A DNA stretch of 64,000 nucleotides from Oscillatoria sp. FACHB-1407 (lineage in GTDB: Bacteria > Cyanobacteriota > Cyanobacteriia > Elainellales > Elainellaceae): assembly GCF_014697545.1 (NCBI RefSeq), contig NZ_JACJSA010000017.1:1-64000 (forward strand), read 5' to 3'. This document shows positions 52,524-60,824 of the stretch, piece after piece (within the stretch, counting starts at the first letter, position 1; each line of letters opens with the position of its first letter). The translations under genes and the position numbers were made by a program. A model generated the notes under the pieces. It saw nothing but the letters and a program-made list of their open reading frames with translations, did not search any database and was not told the DNA's origin.

Positions 52524-53273
52524 ATGCAACGTCTCCTCAAACTATCGCAGTCACGTCTCCCCATGCTCCCGCTGGTGTTGGTCTGGTTTTTGGGAGCGGT
52601 CATTGCCAGCGGCATCTTGCTAGCAGGATTACTCAACCACCAGGCACAGCTGCAAATCACCACCAAAGCTCGCCTGTTAATGGACACGATGGCATCGATT
52701 CGGGATTACACCCAGGATCAGGTCAACCCCCTGTTTTCTAGCCGCAACTTCAGCGAATTCTATCCACAAAGTGTGCCATCCTACGCGGCGCAAGAGGTGT
52801 TTCAACAACTGCGATCGCAGACGGAGTACGAAGATTTCTTTTATAAAGAAGCGGTGTTAAACCCTACCAATCTACGAGATAAAGCAGATGGGTTTGAAAC
52901 GGCTCTCATTAACAAAATCAAGCAACGCAGCTTGCCGGAGCTAACTGGATTTGAAACCAAAAATGGAGTGCGGCTATTTTACATTGCAGAGCCGATCGCC
53001 GTCAACAATCCCAGTTGCTTGAAATGTCACAGTACCGTCGATGTTGCCCCCCAAAGTATGTTGATGCACTATGGCACGTTGAATGGCTTTGGTTGGAAAT
53101 TGAACGAAATTGTTGGAATTCGCATCACCTATGTGCCTGTCAAGCAAATCTTTGAAACGATTCGTCGGTCGTTTACCCGCAGTTTGACTCTCGTTGTGGT
53201 GTTGATCGCGGTTGCCATGGTTGGGGTGTACTGGTTTCTGTGGCGATCGCCCAAATCAGTCAAACGCATCTAA
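52524..53273 (+). CDS. Membrane-anchored CxxCH heme protein, DUF3365/Tll0287-like
   Basis: A 249-residue protein from the ATG at 52524 (an in-frame GTG lies 24 codons upstream). One membrane helix (LPLVLVWFLGAVIASGILLAGL) is followed by a periplasmic Tll0287-like domain with LLMDTMASIRDYTQDQVNPL, FETALINKIKQRSL and a single c-type heme motif SCLKCHS. A second helix, LTLVVVLIAVAMVGVYWFLW, closes the protein. In related proteins such a domain precedes a histidine kinase or a cyclase; here nothing follows it. It is likely a redox or ligand sensor. The gene overlaps the frame of the next but not its chosen start. Confidence 0.8.
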   Translation: MQRLLKLSQSRLPMLPLVLVWFLGAVIASGILLAGLLNHQAQLQITTKARLLMDTMASIRDYTQDQVNPLFSSRNFSEFYPQSVPSYAAQEVFQQLRSQTEYEDFFYKEAVLNPTNLRDKADGFETALINKIKQRSLPELTGFETKNGVRLFYIAEPIAVNNPSCLKCHSTVDVAPQSMLMHYGTLNGFGWKLNEIVGIRITYVPVKQIFETIRRSFTRSLTLVVVLIAVAMVGVYWFLWRSPKSVKRI

Positions 53274-53296
53274 TCCAGGGTGGCTCCAGGTATACC

Positions 53297-54502
53297 ATGG
53301 GTCAATCACCCTTTCAGTGCCTGGCTATGAAGTATGAGTCTGACCGGATGCAGGCGGTGCAATCGCCCATTATCCCCATCATTGGTGAACTGATTCAGCG
53401 ATACCCCGGAACGATTTCCCTGGGGCAGGGAGTGGCTTACTACAGTCCTCCACCAGAGGCGATCGCCCAACTCTCTCACTTTTTGTCAGATCCAGAGAAC
53501 CACAAGTACAAATCGGTTCAGGGGATCGCGCCCCTCCAGGAGGCGATCGCGCAAAAGCTTCAGCAAGAAAACGGTATTCCCATCACGGATCAAAATTGTG
53601 TGGTTGTCACCGCAGGCAGCAACATGGGCTTTATGAATGCATTGCTGGCGATCGCATCACCCGGCGATGAGATCATTTTGCAAACCCCGTATTACTTCAA
53701 CCATGAGATGGCGGTAACGATCGCCAGTTGTCGTCCCGTGTTGGTCGCGACGGATGAACACTATCAGCTTCGTCCAGATGCCATTCGAGCGGCGATTACT
53801 CATCGTACGAAGGCGATCGTCACGATCTCGCCCAACAATCCAACGGGAGCAGTCTACTCGCAAGCGGCTCTGCAAGCGGTGAACCAGATGTGCCGCGAAC
53901 ACGGTATTTACCATATCAGCGATGAGGCATACGAATATTTCACCTACGATGGCGTGCCCCACATCTCACCGGGTGCGTTTCCTGACAGTGCCGATTACAC
54001 GATTTCGCTCTACACCCTTTCTAAGGCTTATGGATTTGCCAGTTGGCGGATCGGCTATATGGTGATCCCCAGACATTTGTTAAATGCAGTGAAAAAAATT
54101 CAGGATACCGTGTTGATTTGCCCACCTGTGATCTCCCAATTTGCAGCGTTAGGGGCACTTCAGGCAGGCGTGACATACTGTAAGACAAAACTAGAGGCGA
54201 TCGCCCAGATTCGTCAAACCGTGTTGGCTGAACTCGACACAATTTCGCACCTCTGCACCGTGCCCCTCAGTCAGGGAGCTTTTTATTGTCTTGTGCGGGT
54301 TCACTTAGAACGCGATGCTCTGGAACTGGCGGAGCAACTGATTCGAGAGCACGGAGTTGCAGTGATCCCAGGAAATGCGTTTGGCATCGAGTCGGGATGC
54401 TATTTGCGGATTGCGTATGGTGCGTTGCAGCAGGACACAGCGATCGAGGGGATCGGGCGTTTTGTGTACGGGTTAAAGGCGATAACCTCCTCAGGCTCGT
54501 AG
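53297..54502 (+). CDS. Class I/II pyridoxal-phosphate aminotransferase
   Basis: A 401-residue aminotransferase. It has PGTISLGQGVAYYSPPPEA near the start, SPNNPTGAVYS around residue 175, the Asp of HISDEAYEYFTYD, the PLP-binding Lys in LYTLSKAYGFASWRIGYM, and a C-terminal Arg in YLRIAYG that binds the substrate carboxylate. It is probably an amino-acid/keto-acid aminotransferase of the AspC-like I-alpha/gamma group. I start at the ATG at 53297; a further ATG at 53327 gives a more compact N-terminus. It follows the CxxCH protein by 23 bp but has no obvious functional link. Confidence 0.88.
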   Translation: MGQSPFQCLAMKYESDRMQAVQSPIIPIIGELIQRYPGTISLGQGVAYYSPPPEAIAQLSHFLSDPENHKYKSVQGIAPLQEAIAQKLQQENGIPITDQNCVVVTAGSNMGFMNALLAIASPGDEIILQTPYYFNHEMAVTIASCRPVLVATDEHYQLRPDAIRAAITHRTKAIVTISPNNPTGAVYSQAALQAVNQMCREHGIYHISDEAYEYFTYDGVPHISPGAFPDSADYTISLYTLSKAYGFASWRIGYMVIPRHLLNAVKKIQDTVLICPPVISQFAALGALQAGVTYCKTKLEAIAQIRQTVLAELDTISHLCTVPLSQGAFYCLVRVHLERDALELAEQLIREHGVAVIPGNAFGIESGCYLRIAYGALQQDTAIEGIGRFVYGLKAITSSGS

Positions 54503-54545
54503 CTGCGGTTTCAACCGCTAAAAGCCTTACCAGAACTCAGGTTTA

Positions 54546-54767
54546 TCAATGACAAACTGCCTGTGCAGTTTGGTAAGCCGTTAAATAGAAGTTCAACAAT
54601 TGCTTTGCCTCATCCTCTGAGGAAAGTCGTTGCCGAACCATATATAGGAAGGGCTTAACACGTGTCTCATCCATAGGGGCAGGCTCCCAAAGGCAAAGGA
54701 GTACCCCATCTTCTCTTGGAAGAATATTGTATTTGATCACGAGTTGAGAGGAATCTGGGGGCTGCAT
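54546..54767 (-). CDS. Hypothetical protein (73 residues)
   Basis: A short soluble ORF with protein-like composition: LVIKYNILPREDGVLLCLWE, KPFLYMVRQRLSSEDEAKQL, LLNFYLTAYQTAQAV. No family recognised. The surrounding 1 kb is otherwise non-coding. Real gene status is moderately supported by codon use only. Confidence 0.45.
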   Translation of the reverse strand: MQPPDSSQLVIKYNILPREDGVLLCLWEPAPMDETRVKPFLYMVRQRLSSEDEAKQLLNFYLTAYQTAQAVCH

Positions 54768-55001
54768 AGATGGAGATCAGAGAATAGTCGGTCATCCTAG
54801 CCATACCACCTACGAACTGTCGATTGGAAAAGCTAAGGCTTACCCTTCTCATTCTCTGTTCAGTCATGCGACCTCACAACTGATCAATCAGGGAATTTCT
54901 TACGAAACTTATTCCATTTTGGATTTTGGGTTTTGGATTTGGAATAGCCTCATAATCAAGGCGATCGCCCAAAATCGTCACTCTAAAATCCAAAATCGTC
55001 A

Positions 55002-55097
55002 TCAGCCACCCGCTGCAAAGACAACCATCAGGATGACTGAGAGCAACAACCCTGGACTCAGCAGGAGTACCAGAGTCAACAATTCGTTCATTTCCAT
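55002..55097 (-). CDS. Possible 31-residue membrane mini-protein
   Basis: ATG at 55097 to TGA at 55002: a polar MEMNE start, a single hydrophobic stretch LLTLVLLLSPGLLLSVILMV, and VFAAGG. Size and layout resemble small thylakoid or electron-transfer subunits, but it matches none that I know. The upstream site is a weak AGG 8-9 bases away. Confidence 0.35.
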   Translation of the reverse strand: MEMNELLTLVLLLSPGLLLSVILMVVFAAGG

Positions 55098-55272
55098 AAA
55101 GTCTGCCTGTGAAATTGAGGACGTCTTCTAGATCCATCATGCCTGATGTTCCTTAGAAGTAGATGCCTCTAATCCTTAAGGAAAGCCGAAAAAAAAGGAA
55201 GTCTAGTATCAGATTAAATTGCGATCGTTGCAAACATCGTTGCAAATGTTTGTAGGGGTGTTTTAGCAGGTA

Positions 55273-55372
55273 ATACCGATTTAATGTTTGATTCTGGCAG
55301 ATCACTGGGTAGGGGCGTTTCACGAAACGCCCTTACGGAATCATGTGCAGCGAAGCCAATTCAAATTGGTAT
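55273..55372 (+). mobile_element. 100-bp MITE-like element (family A), copy 3
   Basis: ATACCGATTTAATG at the left, TTCAAATTGGTAT at the right, central GGGCGTTTCACGAAACGCCC. Exactly 100 bp, almost identical to the copies at 19361 and 22682. Followed by a family-B chain. Confidence 0.75.
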
Positions 55373-55378
55373 AACGTC

Positions 55379-55505
55379 AGTTCAGTTTAAGAGCCCGGCG
55401 AATGAATTCGCGGCGATTAGAGCGAAGTCTGCCGACGCGGACTGAGGTCTTGAACCTGTAGGCAGTTTTTGTTCTGGTAGCTGTGGTTTTAACCGCCACT
55501 CCCCT
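55379..55505. repeat. Composite GC-rich repeat (family B), full copy
   Basis: GTTTAAGAGCCCGGCGAATG, AATTCGCGGCGATTAGAGCG, AAGTCTGCCGACGCGGACTG and GTTTTAACCGCCACTCCCC appear in order. It abuts the 100-bp element on its left and the family-C repeat on its right. Confidence 0.75.
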
Positions 55506-55512
55506 AACCATC

Positions 55513-55726
55513 AGATGCACCTGGGCTTGACCCAACCAGAAGCACCCGTACTTGGAACCGATGCGAAGCGCGCCTTTGGGTTCATCGAAACACCTTCTGC
55601 TAGGGGGTTTGGGGGAGGCAGTGGCGTCCCCCAATGGGGGTTTGGGGGAGAATCCCCCAATGCCTGGTTCTCAAACTCGTTGCAGTAACCGAGTTTCTTA
55701 TTGACAGAGCAAGGATGTGTGTACAC
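55513..55726 (-). repeat. Family-C repeat (pseudo-ORF repeat), copy 2
   Basis: Inverted relative of 30727-30939 with the same AAACTCGGTTACTGCAACGA and ATTGGGGGATTCTCCCCCAA-type segments plus a 30-bp local duplication. The apparent protein (NKKLGYCNEFENQALGDSP) is a by-product of the repeat. Confidence 0.65.
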
Positions 55727-55839
55727 GGTAGCCCACCGGAGAGGGAACCCGACGATGGCTCAAAGTCCTTCTCTTTAGGGAGAAGGGTTGGGATGAGGGC
55801 GTATTAGTTGCACATCGCGTTAACTGGTAAGAAGTAGAG

Positions 55840-56103
55840 GCTCATTCCCGCAACAACAGGTAATAAAGCTGTCCAGTGGTGTTTACCAGTCCGGTGCGGG
55901 AGCCAAGGCTCATTCCCGCAACAACAGGTAATAAAGCTGTCCAGTGGTGTTTACCAGTCCGGCGCGGGAGCCAAGGCTCATTCCCGCAACAACAGGTAAT
56001 AAAGCTGTCCAGTGGTGTTTACCAGTCCGGCGCGAGAGCCAAGGCTCATTCCCGCAACAGCAGGTAATAAAGCTGTCCAGTGGTGTTTACCAGTCCGGCG
56101 CGA
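55840..56103. repeat. 68-bp tandem repeat: three extra copies of the mltA 3' end
   Basis: Units begin at 55840, 55908, 55976 and 56044 (GCTCATTCCCGCAACA), each 68 bp. The last one is the true end of mltA, encoding the final residues and stop codon. The other three are nearly identical copies downstream of the stop. They lie outside the reading frame of the gene and should not change its protein. Confidence 0.9.
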
Positions 56104-57224
56104 TCGCCTGCCAGGGTTCCAGTCCCCATAAACACATCCACTCGTCCGGCTCCTCGAATGGCTCCGCCTGTATCCTGGTCGAGCACAAAACGGCTGACAA
56201 ATCGCTGTTCGATGTCTGTCTCAGTGGCGTAGGGCAGTTGGGTATGAATCAGAGCCAGGGCACCTGGAGGCATGAGAGTCTTGTCTGTGGCGATCGAGCG
56301 TTCGGCAGTGACAGGCACGCTCAGGCTTCCCAGGGGTGGAGCACCTCCAGTTTCCCGAAAGAAGACGAAGCGGTTGTTGCGCGGCAAGTACTCATTCAAT
56401 GCGTCCGGGTTTTGCTGAAAATAGGCAATTACTCTCGGCAGTGTCAGCCCTTCCTGGGGTAGTTTGCCATCGCGAATTAACTCTCGTCCGATACCTGTAT
56501 AGGGATACTCGGTGCGTCCTGCGTAGCCCACTGTCATAACAGTGCCATCAGCCAGTTGCAAGCGGGCTGAGCCCTGCACCTGAATCAAAAATGCTTCCAG
56601 GCGATCGCGCAACCAGACCAACTCCAACCCTCGCAACAGACCCCGTGACCCCTGAAGCCCGTCTCTGCCCTCTAGCTGAGTCCGAGTGGGGTGGGGTTGC
56701 GTCCACTGCGTCAGGTTAGCGGGTTCCCGGTAGAGCGGATAACGAAACTCAGCCGTGGGAACACGACTGGCGACATAGGTCGGCTCAAAATAGCCTGTAA
56801 AATCAACGGTGCCCAATCCGTCATGTCCGACAGACTGGTACAGCTCAAACTCTCGCATCACAACTGTTTGCAGAGCGACAGGCGATCGCGTCGTCTGCAC
56901 CAACTCCCGAAATCGCAACAAGCTCCGCCGGACTCGGTCGCGAGTAAACCCCGAAACGGGATATTGCCGATAGGCGGCTTCTGCGGCAGGGGTTTGCAAA
57001 TAATCTAACGAGTGGGCGATCGCGGTGAGCAATGCCTGACGGTGTTGTGGCTCCCAAAGCTGGTCATCTAGCCCGACCAGCGTGGGATAACTCTCCACTG
57101 GCAACTGGGTGCGATCGCGGAGCTGAAGCGGCAAGAACTGGGGAGTGGACTGAGCTTGAGCAGGCGCAATGAGCGCGACCATGCCCAGACAAAAGCCAAC
57201 AGTTAGACGGAGCAGTTTTCCCAT
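56046..57224 (-). CDS. mltA: Murein transglycosylase A (MltA)
   Basis: A 392-residue lytic transglycosylase that cuts peptidoglycan glycan strands. A signal peptide (LLRLTVGFCLGMVALIAPAQA) lacks a lipobox. The MltA domain shows FTGYFEPTYVASRVPTAEFRYPLY near residue 155, DRLEAFLIQVQGSARLQL and GRTEYPYTGIGREL. The C-terminal 3D domain carries RFVLDQDTGGAIRGAGRVDVFMG with the Asp residues of the double-psi barrel. The gene's last 60 bp have been tandemly copied downstream. It starts one base after the stop of the 84-residue gene, so the two are an operon. Confidence 0.92.
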   Translation of the reverse strand: MGKLLRLTVGFCLGMVALIAPAQAQSTPQFLPLQLRDRTQLPVESYPTLVGLDDQLWEPQHRQALLTAIAHSLDYLQTPAAEAAYRQYPVSGFTRDRVRRSLLRFRELVQTTRSPVALQTVVMREFELYQSVGHDGLGTVDFTGYFEPTYVASRVPTAEFRYPLYREPANLTQWTQPHPTRTQLEGRDGLQGSRGLLRGLELVWLRDRLEAFLIQVQGSARLQLADGTVMTVGYAGRTEYPYTGIGRELIRDGKLPQEGLTLPRVIAYFQQNPDALNEYLPRNNRFVFFRETGGAPPLGSLSVPVTAERSIATDKTLMPPGALALIHTQLPYATETDIEQRFVSRFVLDQDTGGAIRGAGRVDVFMGTGTLAGDRAGLVNTTGQLYYLLLRE

Positions 57225-57479
57225 TTAGAAATCGCGATCGACGCTGCCGAAATAGATAGGCTCCACTCGGATGGCTAACACTCTAGAGGGACGCACAACC
57301 ATGTATTCCCCTTGCAAATTCTTCATGGGAACACTAATGAAATCGTCAGAGGCGGACTTGGGCATCAACTCACTGCTGTACCACTTCTGAAAATCTTGAA
57401 TAGTTGCAAATCGGACTTCCTCACGGTGTCCCCCGTCTAACATCAGGTGGACAGCAAACTCGCTAGGGGTTCTGGGCAT
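57225..57479 (-). CDS. Conserved small protein co-transcribed with mltA
   Basis: An 84-residue soluble protein: SEFAVHLMLDGGHREEVRF, ATIQDFQKWYSSELMPKS, then VPMKNLQGEYMVVRPSRVLAIRVEPIYFG-type strand-rich end (start VPMKNLQGEYMVVRP). The stop directly abuts the mltA start. Related proteins occur next to cell-wall genes in cyanobacteria as I recall it, but I cannot name a function. Confidence 0.7.
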   Translation of the reverse strand: MPRTPSEFAVHLMLDGGHREEVRFATIQDFQKWYSSELMPKSASDDFISVPMKNLQGEYMVVRPSRVLAIRVEPIYFGSVDRDF

Positions 57480-57575
57480 AATAAACGGCGTTCCTCAAAC
57501 CTCAACAACCAATACTCTATAGCAGTCCTATATCGTGTTGAGGTCAATATTCCCAAAAAGTCGGGAAAAGCGAAA

Positions 57576-58343
57576 CTATGAAATCAAATTAAATCGTTGC
57601 AGTTGCGCTTCTAACATGGGCATCAGTTGTTTGCGCAGGTCGGTTTTATTGCGAAAGGGCAGACGGTTGCGGTTGGGTAGATCAAAGGGAAATTGTCCCG
57701 GCAGATCGGCTCGCTCCATCTGCGCCAAAATCAACTGTTCCGATCGCTTGGCTTGCAACGCGTACCCCACCTCAACACAAACCTTTGGGCTAGGTATCAG
57801 TTGGGGCGGGCTGCTATCAATCGTGAGAATGGGCGTACCATCGGCAACAAACAGCAAGCTTTTCCGGATCTTGCGCATCAGGTTGCTGCTGAGCCGGACT
57901 GGACCCTCCGTAATCCGGTGCGATTCTTCAAGTGTAAGGGGTAAACGCGATCGCCCATTAATCTTATCCAGACAGGTCTGAAGCTCATCTCTGAGCAAAT
58001 CACTGGATTCAGAAAACTCAGTCTGATAACACAAGAAGATCGTTGGCTCCAGCATCGCCATGACATCTTGCTTGGTGAAATACATCTCGTGGCTAATCAG
58101 ATCGATATTGGAGATGGCATAGCCACCACTCCCCTCGATGTAAAACTCGACCGTTTCGCCTTCTAAATATCGCTGAAACCACTCAGCCTGCCTGACCTCT
58201 GCACTATCTTCGAGAAAATCAGCCCTCAGAGCCGACTTCAACAAACTGTTTTTGCTCAGTCGGAGGTCGTGAGGCCGCTTTTCCAAATCTCGAATTGGCT
58301 CGTATTCCTTGAGATACCAGGCTTTGAGAGCAATAATTGCCAT
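57576..58343 (-). CDS. Conserved protein with possible TIR-like nucleotide-binding C-terminus
   Basis: A 255-residue soluble protein. The N-terminal half (IALKAWYLKEYEPIRDLEKR, RLSKNSLLKSALRADFLEDS, GETVEFYIEGSGGYAISNID) is a conserved cyanobacterial module of unknown role. The C-terminal half has the order of a TIR-like fold: TIFLCYQTEFSESSDLLRDE, KIRKSLLFVADGTPI, then SPKVCVEVGYALQAKRSEQ and LPFDL-like PGQFPFDLP. The EVGYAL segment resembles the conserved Glu helix of TIR-like nucleotide-binding domains. Inference only; it stands alone on the minus strand. Confidence 0.6.
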   Translation of the reverse strand: MAIIALKAWYLKEYEPIRDLEKRPHDLRLSKNSLLKSALRADFLEDSAEVRQAEWFQRYLEGETVEFYIEGSGGYAISNIDLISHEMYFTKQDVMAMLEPTIFLCYQTEFSESSDLLRDELQTCLDKINGRSRLPLTLEESHRITEGPVRLSSNLMRKIRKSLLFVADGTPILTIDSSPPQLIPSPKVCVEVGYALQAKRSEQLILAQMERADLPGQFPFDLPNRNRLPFRNKTDLRKQLMPMLEAQLQRFNLIS

Positions 58344-59224
58344 GACGTGCTTCTGGCTGCCTTTGACTAGTAGATCATTTGTACTATTTTAGCAGCTATT
58401 ATTTGGCATTGGAACTTAAATCTTCTCAAAGATACCTTTAAAAGCAACAACAGCATTCAAGTCACGACTCGTTGAGTAACCTTCCCTGTTTGGTCATGCT
58501 ATGTGGAGTAAAACCGGATTCAAATTGGCTCAAAAACCAATCTTATTCAGTTTTGTAACTCCCTGCTTGCTAGGTGGGAAAATGTCAACCTTCGGATTGA
58601 ATGCTGTTGTTTGTTGGACGAGACAGATTCAAATGAAACAGCTTTTTACTCCTTGAACTAACGTGAACTTGGCTGTTAAATCTGCCAGGGAAGCTTGTTA
58701 GCTTCAATTACTACAATAGCACTCTGACTCAAGAAGACAAGGGGATGATACCAAAGTTTACGTTGTAGTAATCGATTGGTTTTGAATTGGGGATCTCGTT
58801 AAAAGATAAGGGTTTTGACGGTTTACATCAAGGGAGAATTCATTATCTAATGCATCGTCTTTAGGATGGAATTCTATTAATAAATAAGGATAAACACTGA
58901 TATTAAGTAAAGGTTAAAACTTATCAATAGAAGTTTATAGTTTTTGCCTTGAAATGCGTATTTATTAACGCTCTATCCAGCAATTTTATGCCTTGCGAAT
59001 CGACTCTGTGGCAACGGAGACTATGGGTAGTCTGATTGCCTGACAAATCTTATGGGCTTGGCGATTGAGATCGCAGCGATAGGAGCAAAACCTGTAACGC
59101 GGGTTACAGAAAACCTGGAGGCATCGAGTCCGCACAGGACACTCTAATCCTTCACTTGTGACCCACCCGCGCTCTACTCCCTCGGTATGTGAAAATAAGT
59201 TGAGTTTGATGTTGGGTTAAGTCT
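58344..59224. other. Intergenic region without recognisable gene
   Basis: About 880 bp, AT-rich in the middle. One inverted repeat CTGTAAC...GTTACAG (59092-59109) lies 116 bp before the ABC ATPase start and could be an operator. No other structure was noted. Confidence 0.5.
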
Positions 59225-60325
59225 GTGGCACGGGTTTGTTTAGAAGACATTACGCGACGATTTGCTGGGGTCACGGCGATCGACCAGATTACCTTTGAAG
59301 TGCCCGATGGTCAGTTTTGGGTGCTGGTGGGTCCATCCGGTTGTGGCAAATCTACGATTCTCCGAACGATCGCCGGGTTAGAGACAGCAACATCTGGCAA
59401 GCTTTACATTGGCGATCGCCTGGTCAATCAGGTGCCTGCCCGTCAGCGCGATGTGGCGATGGTGTTTCAAAACTATGCGCTTTATCCCCACATGACTGTG
59501 GCAGAGAATCTGGCATTTGGCTTGAAGATGCGAGGCGGTGACACCAAAACGGCGCGATCGCGAATTGAAAGTGTGGCGCGATCGCTAGACATTGCTCATC
59601 TGCTCGATCGCAAACCCCGTCAGTTGTCAGGTGGACAACAACAGCGGGTGGCACTGGGACGGGCGATCGCCCGGGAACCCCAAGTTTTTCTGTTAGACGA
59701 GCCGCTGTCAAATCTGGACGCCCAACTGCGGGATGACACGCGGGCTGAATTAAAACAACTGCACCAACGACTGGGGATCACGACGATCTATGTGACGCAC
59801 GACCAGGTCGAAGCGATGACCCTGGCAGACCAGATTGTGGTGCTCAATCGGGGGCGGATTCAGCAGATTGGAGATCCACAAACCATTTATGCTCAACCGA
59901 CTAACCAGATGGTGGCGACGTTTTTGGGTAGCCCCCCCATGAACATCTTGCCTGCCACCTATGACGGGGTGCAGTTTCAATTGATGGACGGGCAGACGAT
60001 TCCCTGTCCTGAGGGGTTTCAGCATGTGTTGCGCTCGGCTCAGGGGCAACGTTTTAACCTGGGCATTCGTCCGGAGCATCTGCACGTAGTGCCTGAGCCT
60101 GCCCATCTGATGGTAGTAGCGACTGTGGTAGAACCGCTAGGGCGCGAAATTCTAATTCGTACGGCTTTGCCGGATCAAGACCCGATGCAGTCGCCTGTGA
60201 TCAACATTCAGGTTGAACCAACCCTGCGTCCTGCGGTTGGAGAGCGACTCTCGATTCAGCTTGCGCTCGATCATCTGTTTGTCTTTGATCCCACAACGGG
60301 CGATCGCATCATGGAGCCTCTATAA
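59225..60325 (+). CDS. ABC transporter ATP-binding protein, MalK/UgpC type
   Basis: A 366-residue ATPase with a single ABC domain (Walker A GPSGCGKST, Q-loop VFQNYALYPHM, signature LSGGQQQRVALGRAI, Walker B VFLLDEPLSNLD, switch TIYVTHDQVEAMT) and a C-terminal regulatory beta domain of the MOBE type from about 235 (GSPPMNILPAT, LGIRPEHLHVV). This is the architecture of ATPases that serve glycerol-3-phosphate and maltose-type sugar importers, and it often works with several transporters. The start is GTG 59225. No permease is adjacent. Confidence 0.92.
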   Translation: MARVCLEDITRRFAGVTAIDQITFEVPDGQFWVLVGPSGCGKSTILRTIAGLETATSGKLYIGDRLVNQVPARQRDVAMVFQNYALYPHMTVAENLAFGLKMRGGDTKTARSRIESVARSLDIAHLLDRKPRQLSGGQQQRVALGRAIAREPQVFLLDEPLSNLDAQLRDDTRAELKQLHQRLGITTIYVTHDQVEAMTLADQIVVLNRGRIQQIGDPQTIYAQPTNQMVATFLGSPPMNILPATYDGVQFQLMDGQTIPCPEGFQHVLRSAQGQRFNLGIRPEHLHVVPEPAHLMVVATVVEPLGREILIRTALPDQDPMQSPVINIQVEPTLRPAVGERLSIQLALDHLFVFDPTTGDRIMEPL

Positions 60326-60440
60326 CCTCTATAACATCTGTTGTAGGGTACATCAGTTTGTGACTTTGCCCAGATCGCAAGTGAATGCAGTAGGCTTAGA
60401 CGTAACTCTCTTTGGAATTACTATTTAAGGTTGCTAACCT

Positions 60441-60710
60441 GTGGAAGTTCAATCAATGCAACTGGAGTCAATTGTTCAACAAATTGGTGAAGCGATGGTT
60501 GTGACAACTGAGACGGTCGATCAACTGGCTCAGCAAGTGGATGTGTTGGCAAAACAGGTGCAGCAGCAAGGATATCAAATCTTTGCGTTGAGTGATGCGG
60601 TTCAAACTTTGGCAGAAAATCAGGATAGTGCTTTAGAACGTCTAGACCGACTAACCCAGGTGCTGGAGCGTCTGGTCAAGGCGATCGAAGCAATGGATGA
60701 TCCAAGTTGA
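60441..60710 (+). CDS. Small coiled-coil protein (89 residues)
   Basis: A highly helical, Gln/Leu-rich protein: LESIVQQIGEAMVVTTETVD, QLAQQVDVLAKQVQQQGYQI, ALERLDRLTQVLERLVKAIE, with heptad spacing. The start is GTG 60441, or ATG at 60456. No enzyme-like motif. It could be an assembly or polar-localisation factor; unknown. Confidence 0.6.
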   Translation: MEVQSMQLESIVQQIGEAMVVTTETVDQLAQQVDVLAKQVQQQGYQIFALSDAVQTLAENQDSALERLDRLTQVLERLVKAIEAMDDPS

Positions 60711-60824
60711 TGGGCTAAACCCCCCAGATGGGTGAGTGTTTCAAACTCAGGGTGTGAGAACAATTTTTATCAGTACGATAGATAGGTACTGATCGGGACA
60801 ACTTGATTGTAAGGACTATTCTTA

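Noticed and set aside
54874-55140. 88-codon minus-strand ORF
   Set aside because: Includes a low-complexity FGFWI/ILDFR-type phrase that is repeat-like DNA; no protein family features.
55876-56462. Plus-strand ORFs over the 68-bp repeat
   Set aside because: Antisense to mltA and its duplicated tail. A 68-bp unit is not a multiple of three, so the repeated peptide arises in shifted frames by chance openness.
59092-59109. Defined operator for the UgpC-type ATPase
   Set aside because: The 7-bp inverted repeat is suggestive, but I know no regulator with this site and saw no second copy.
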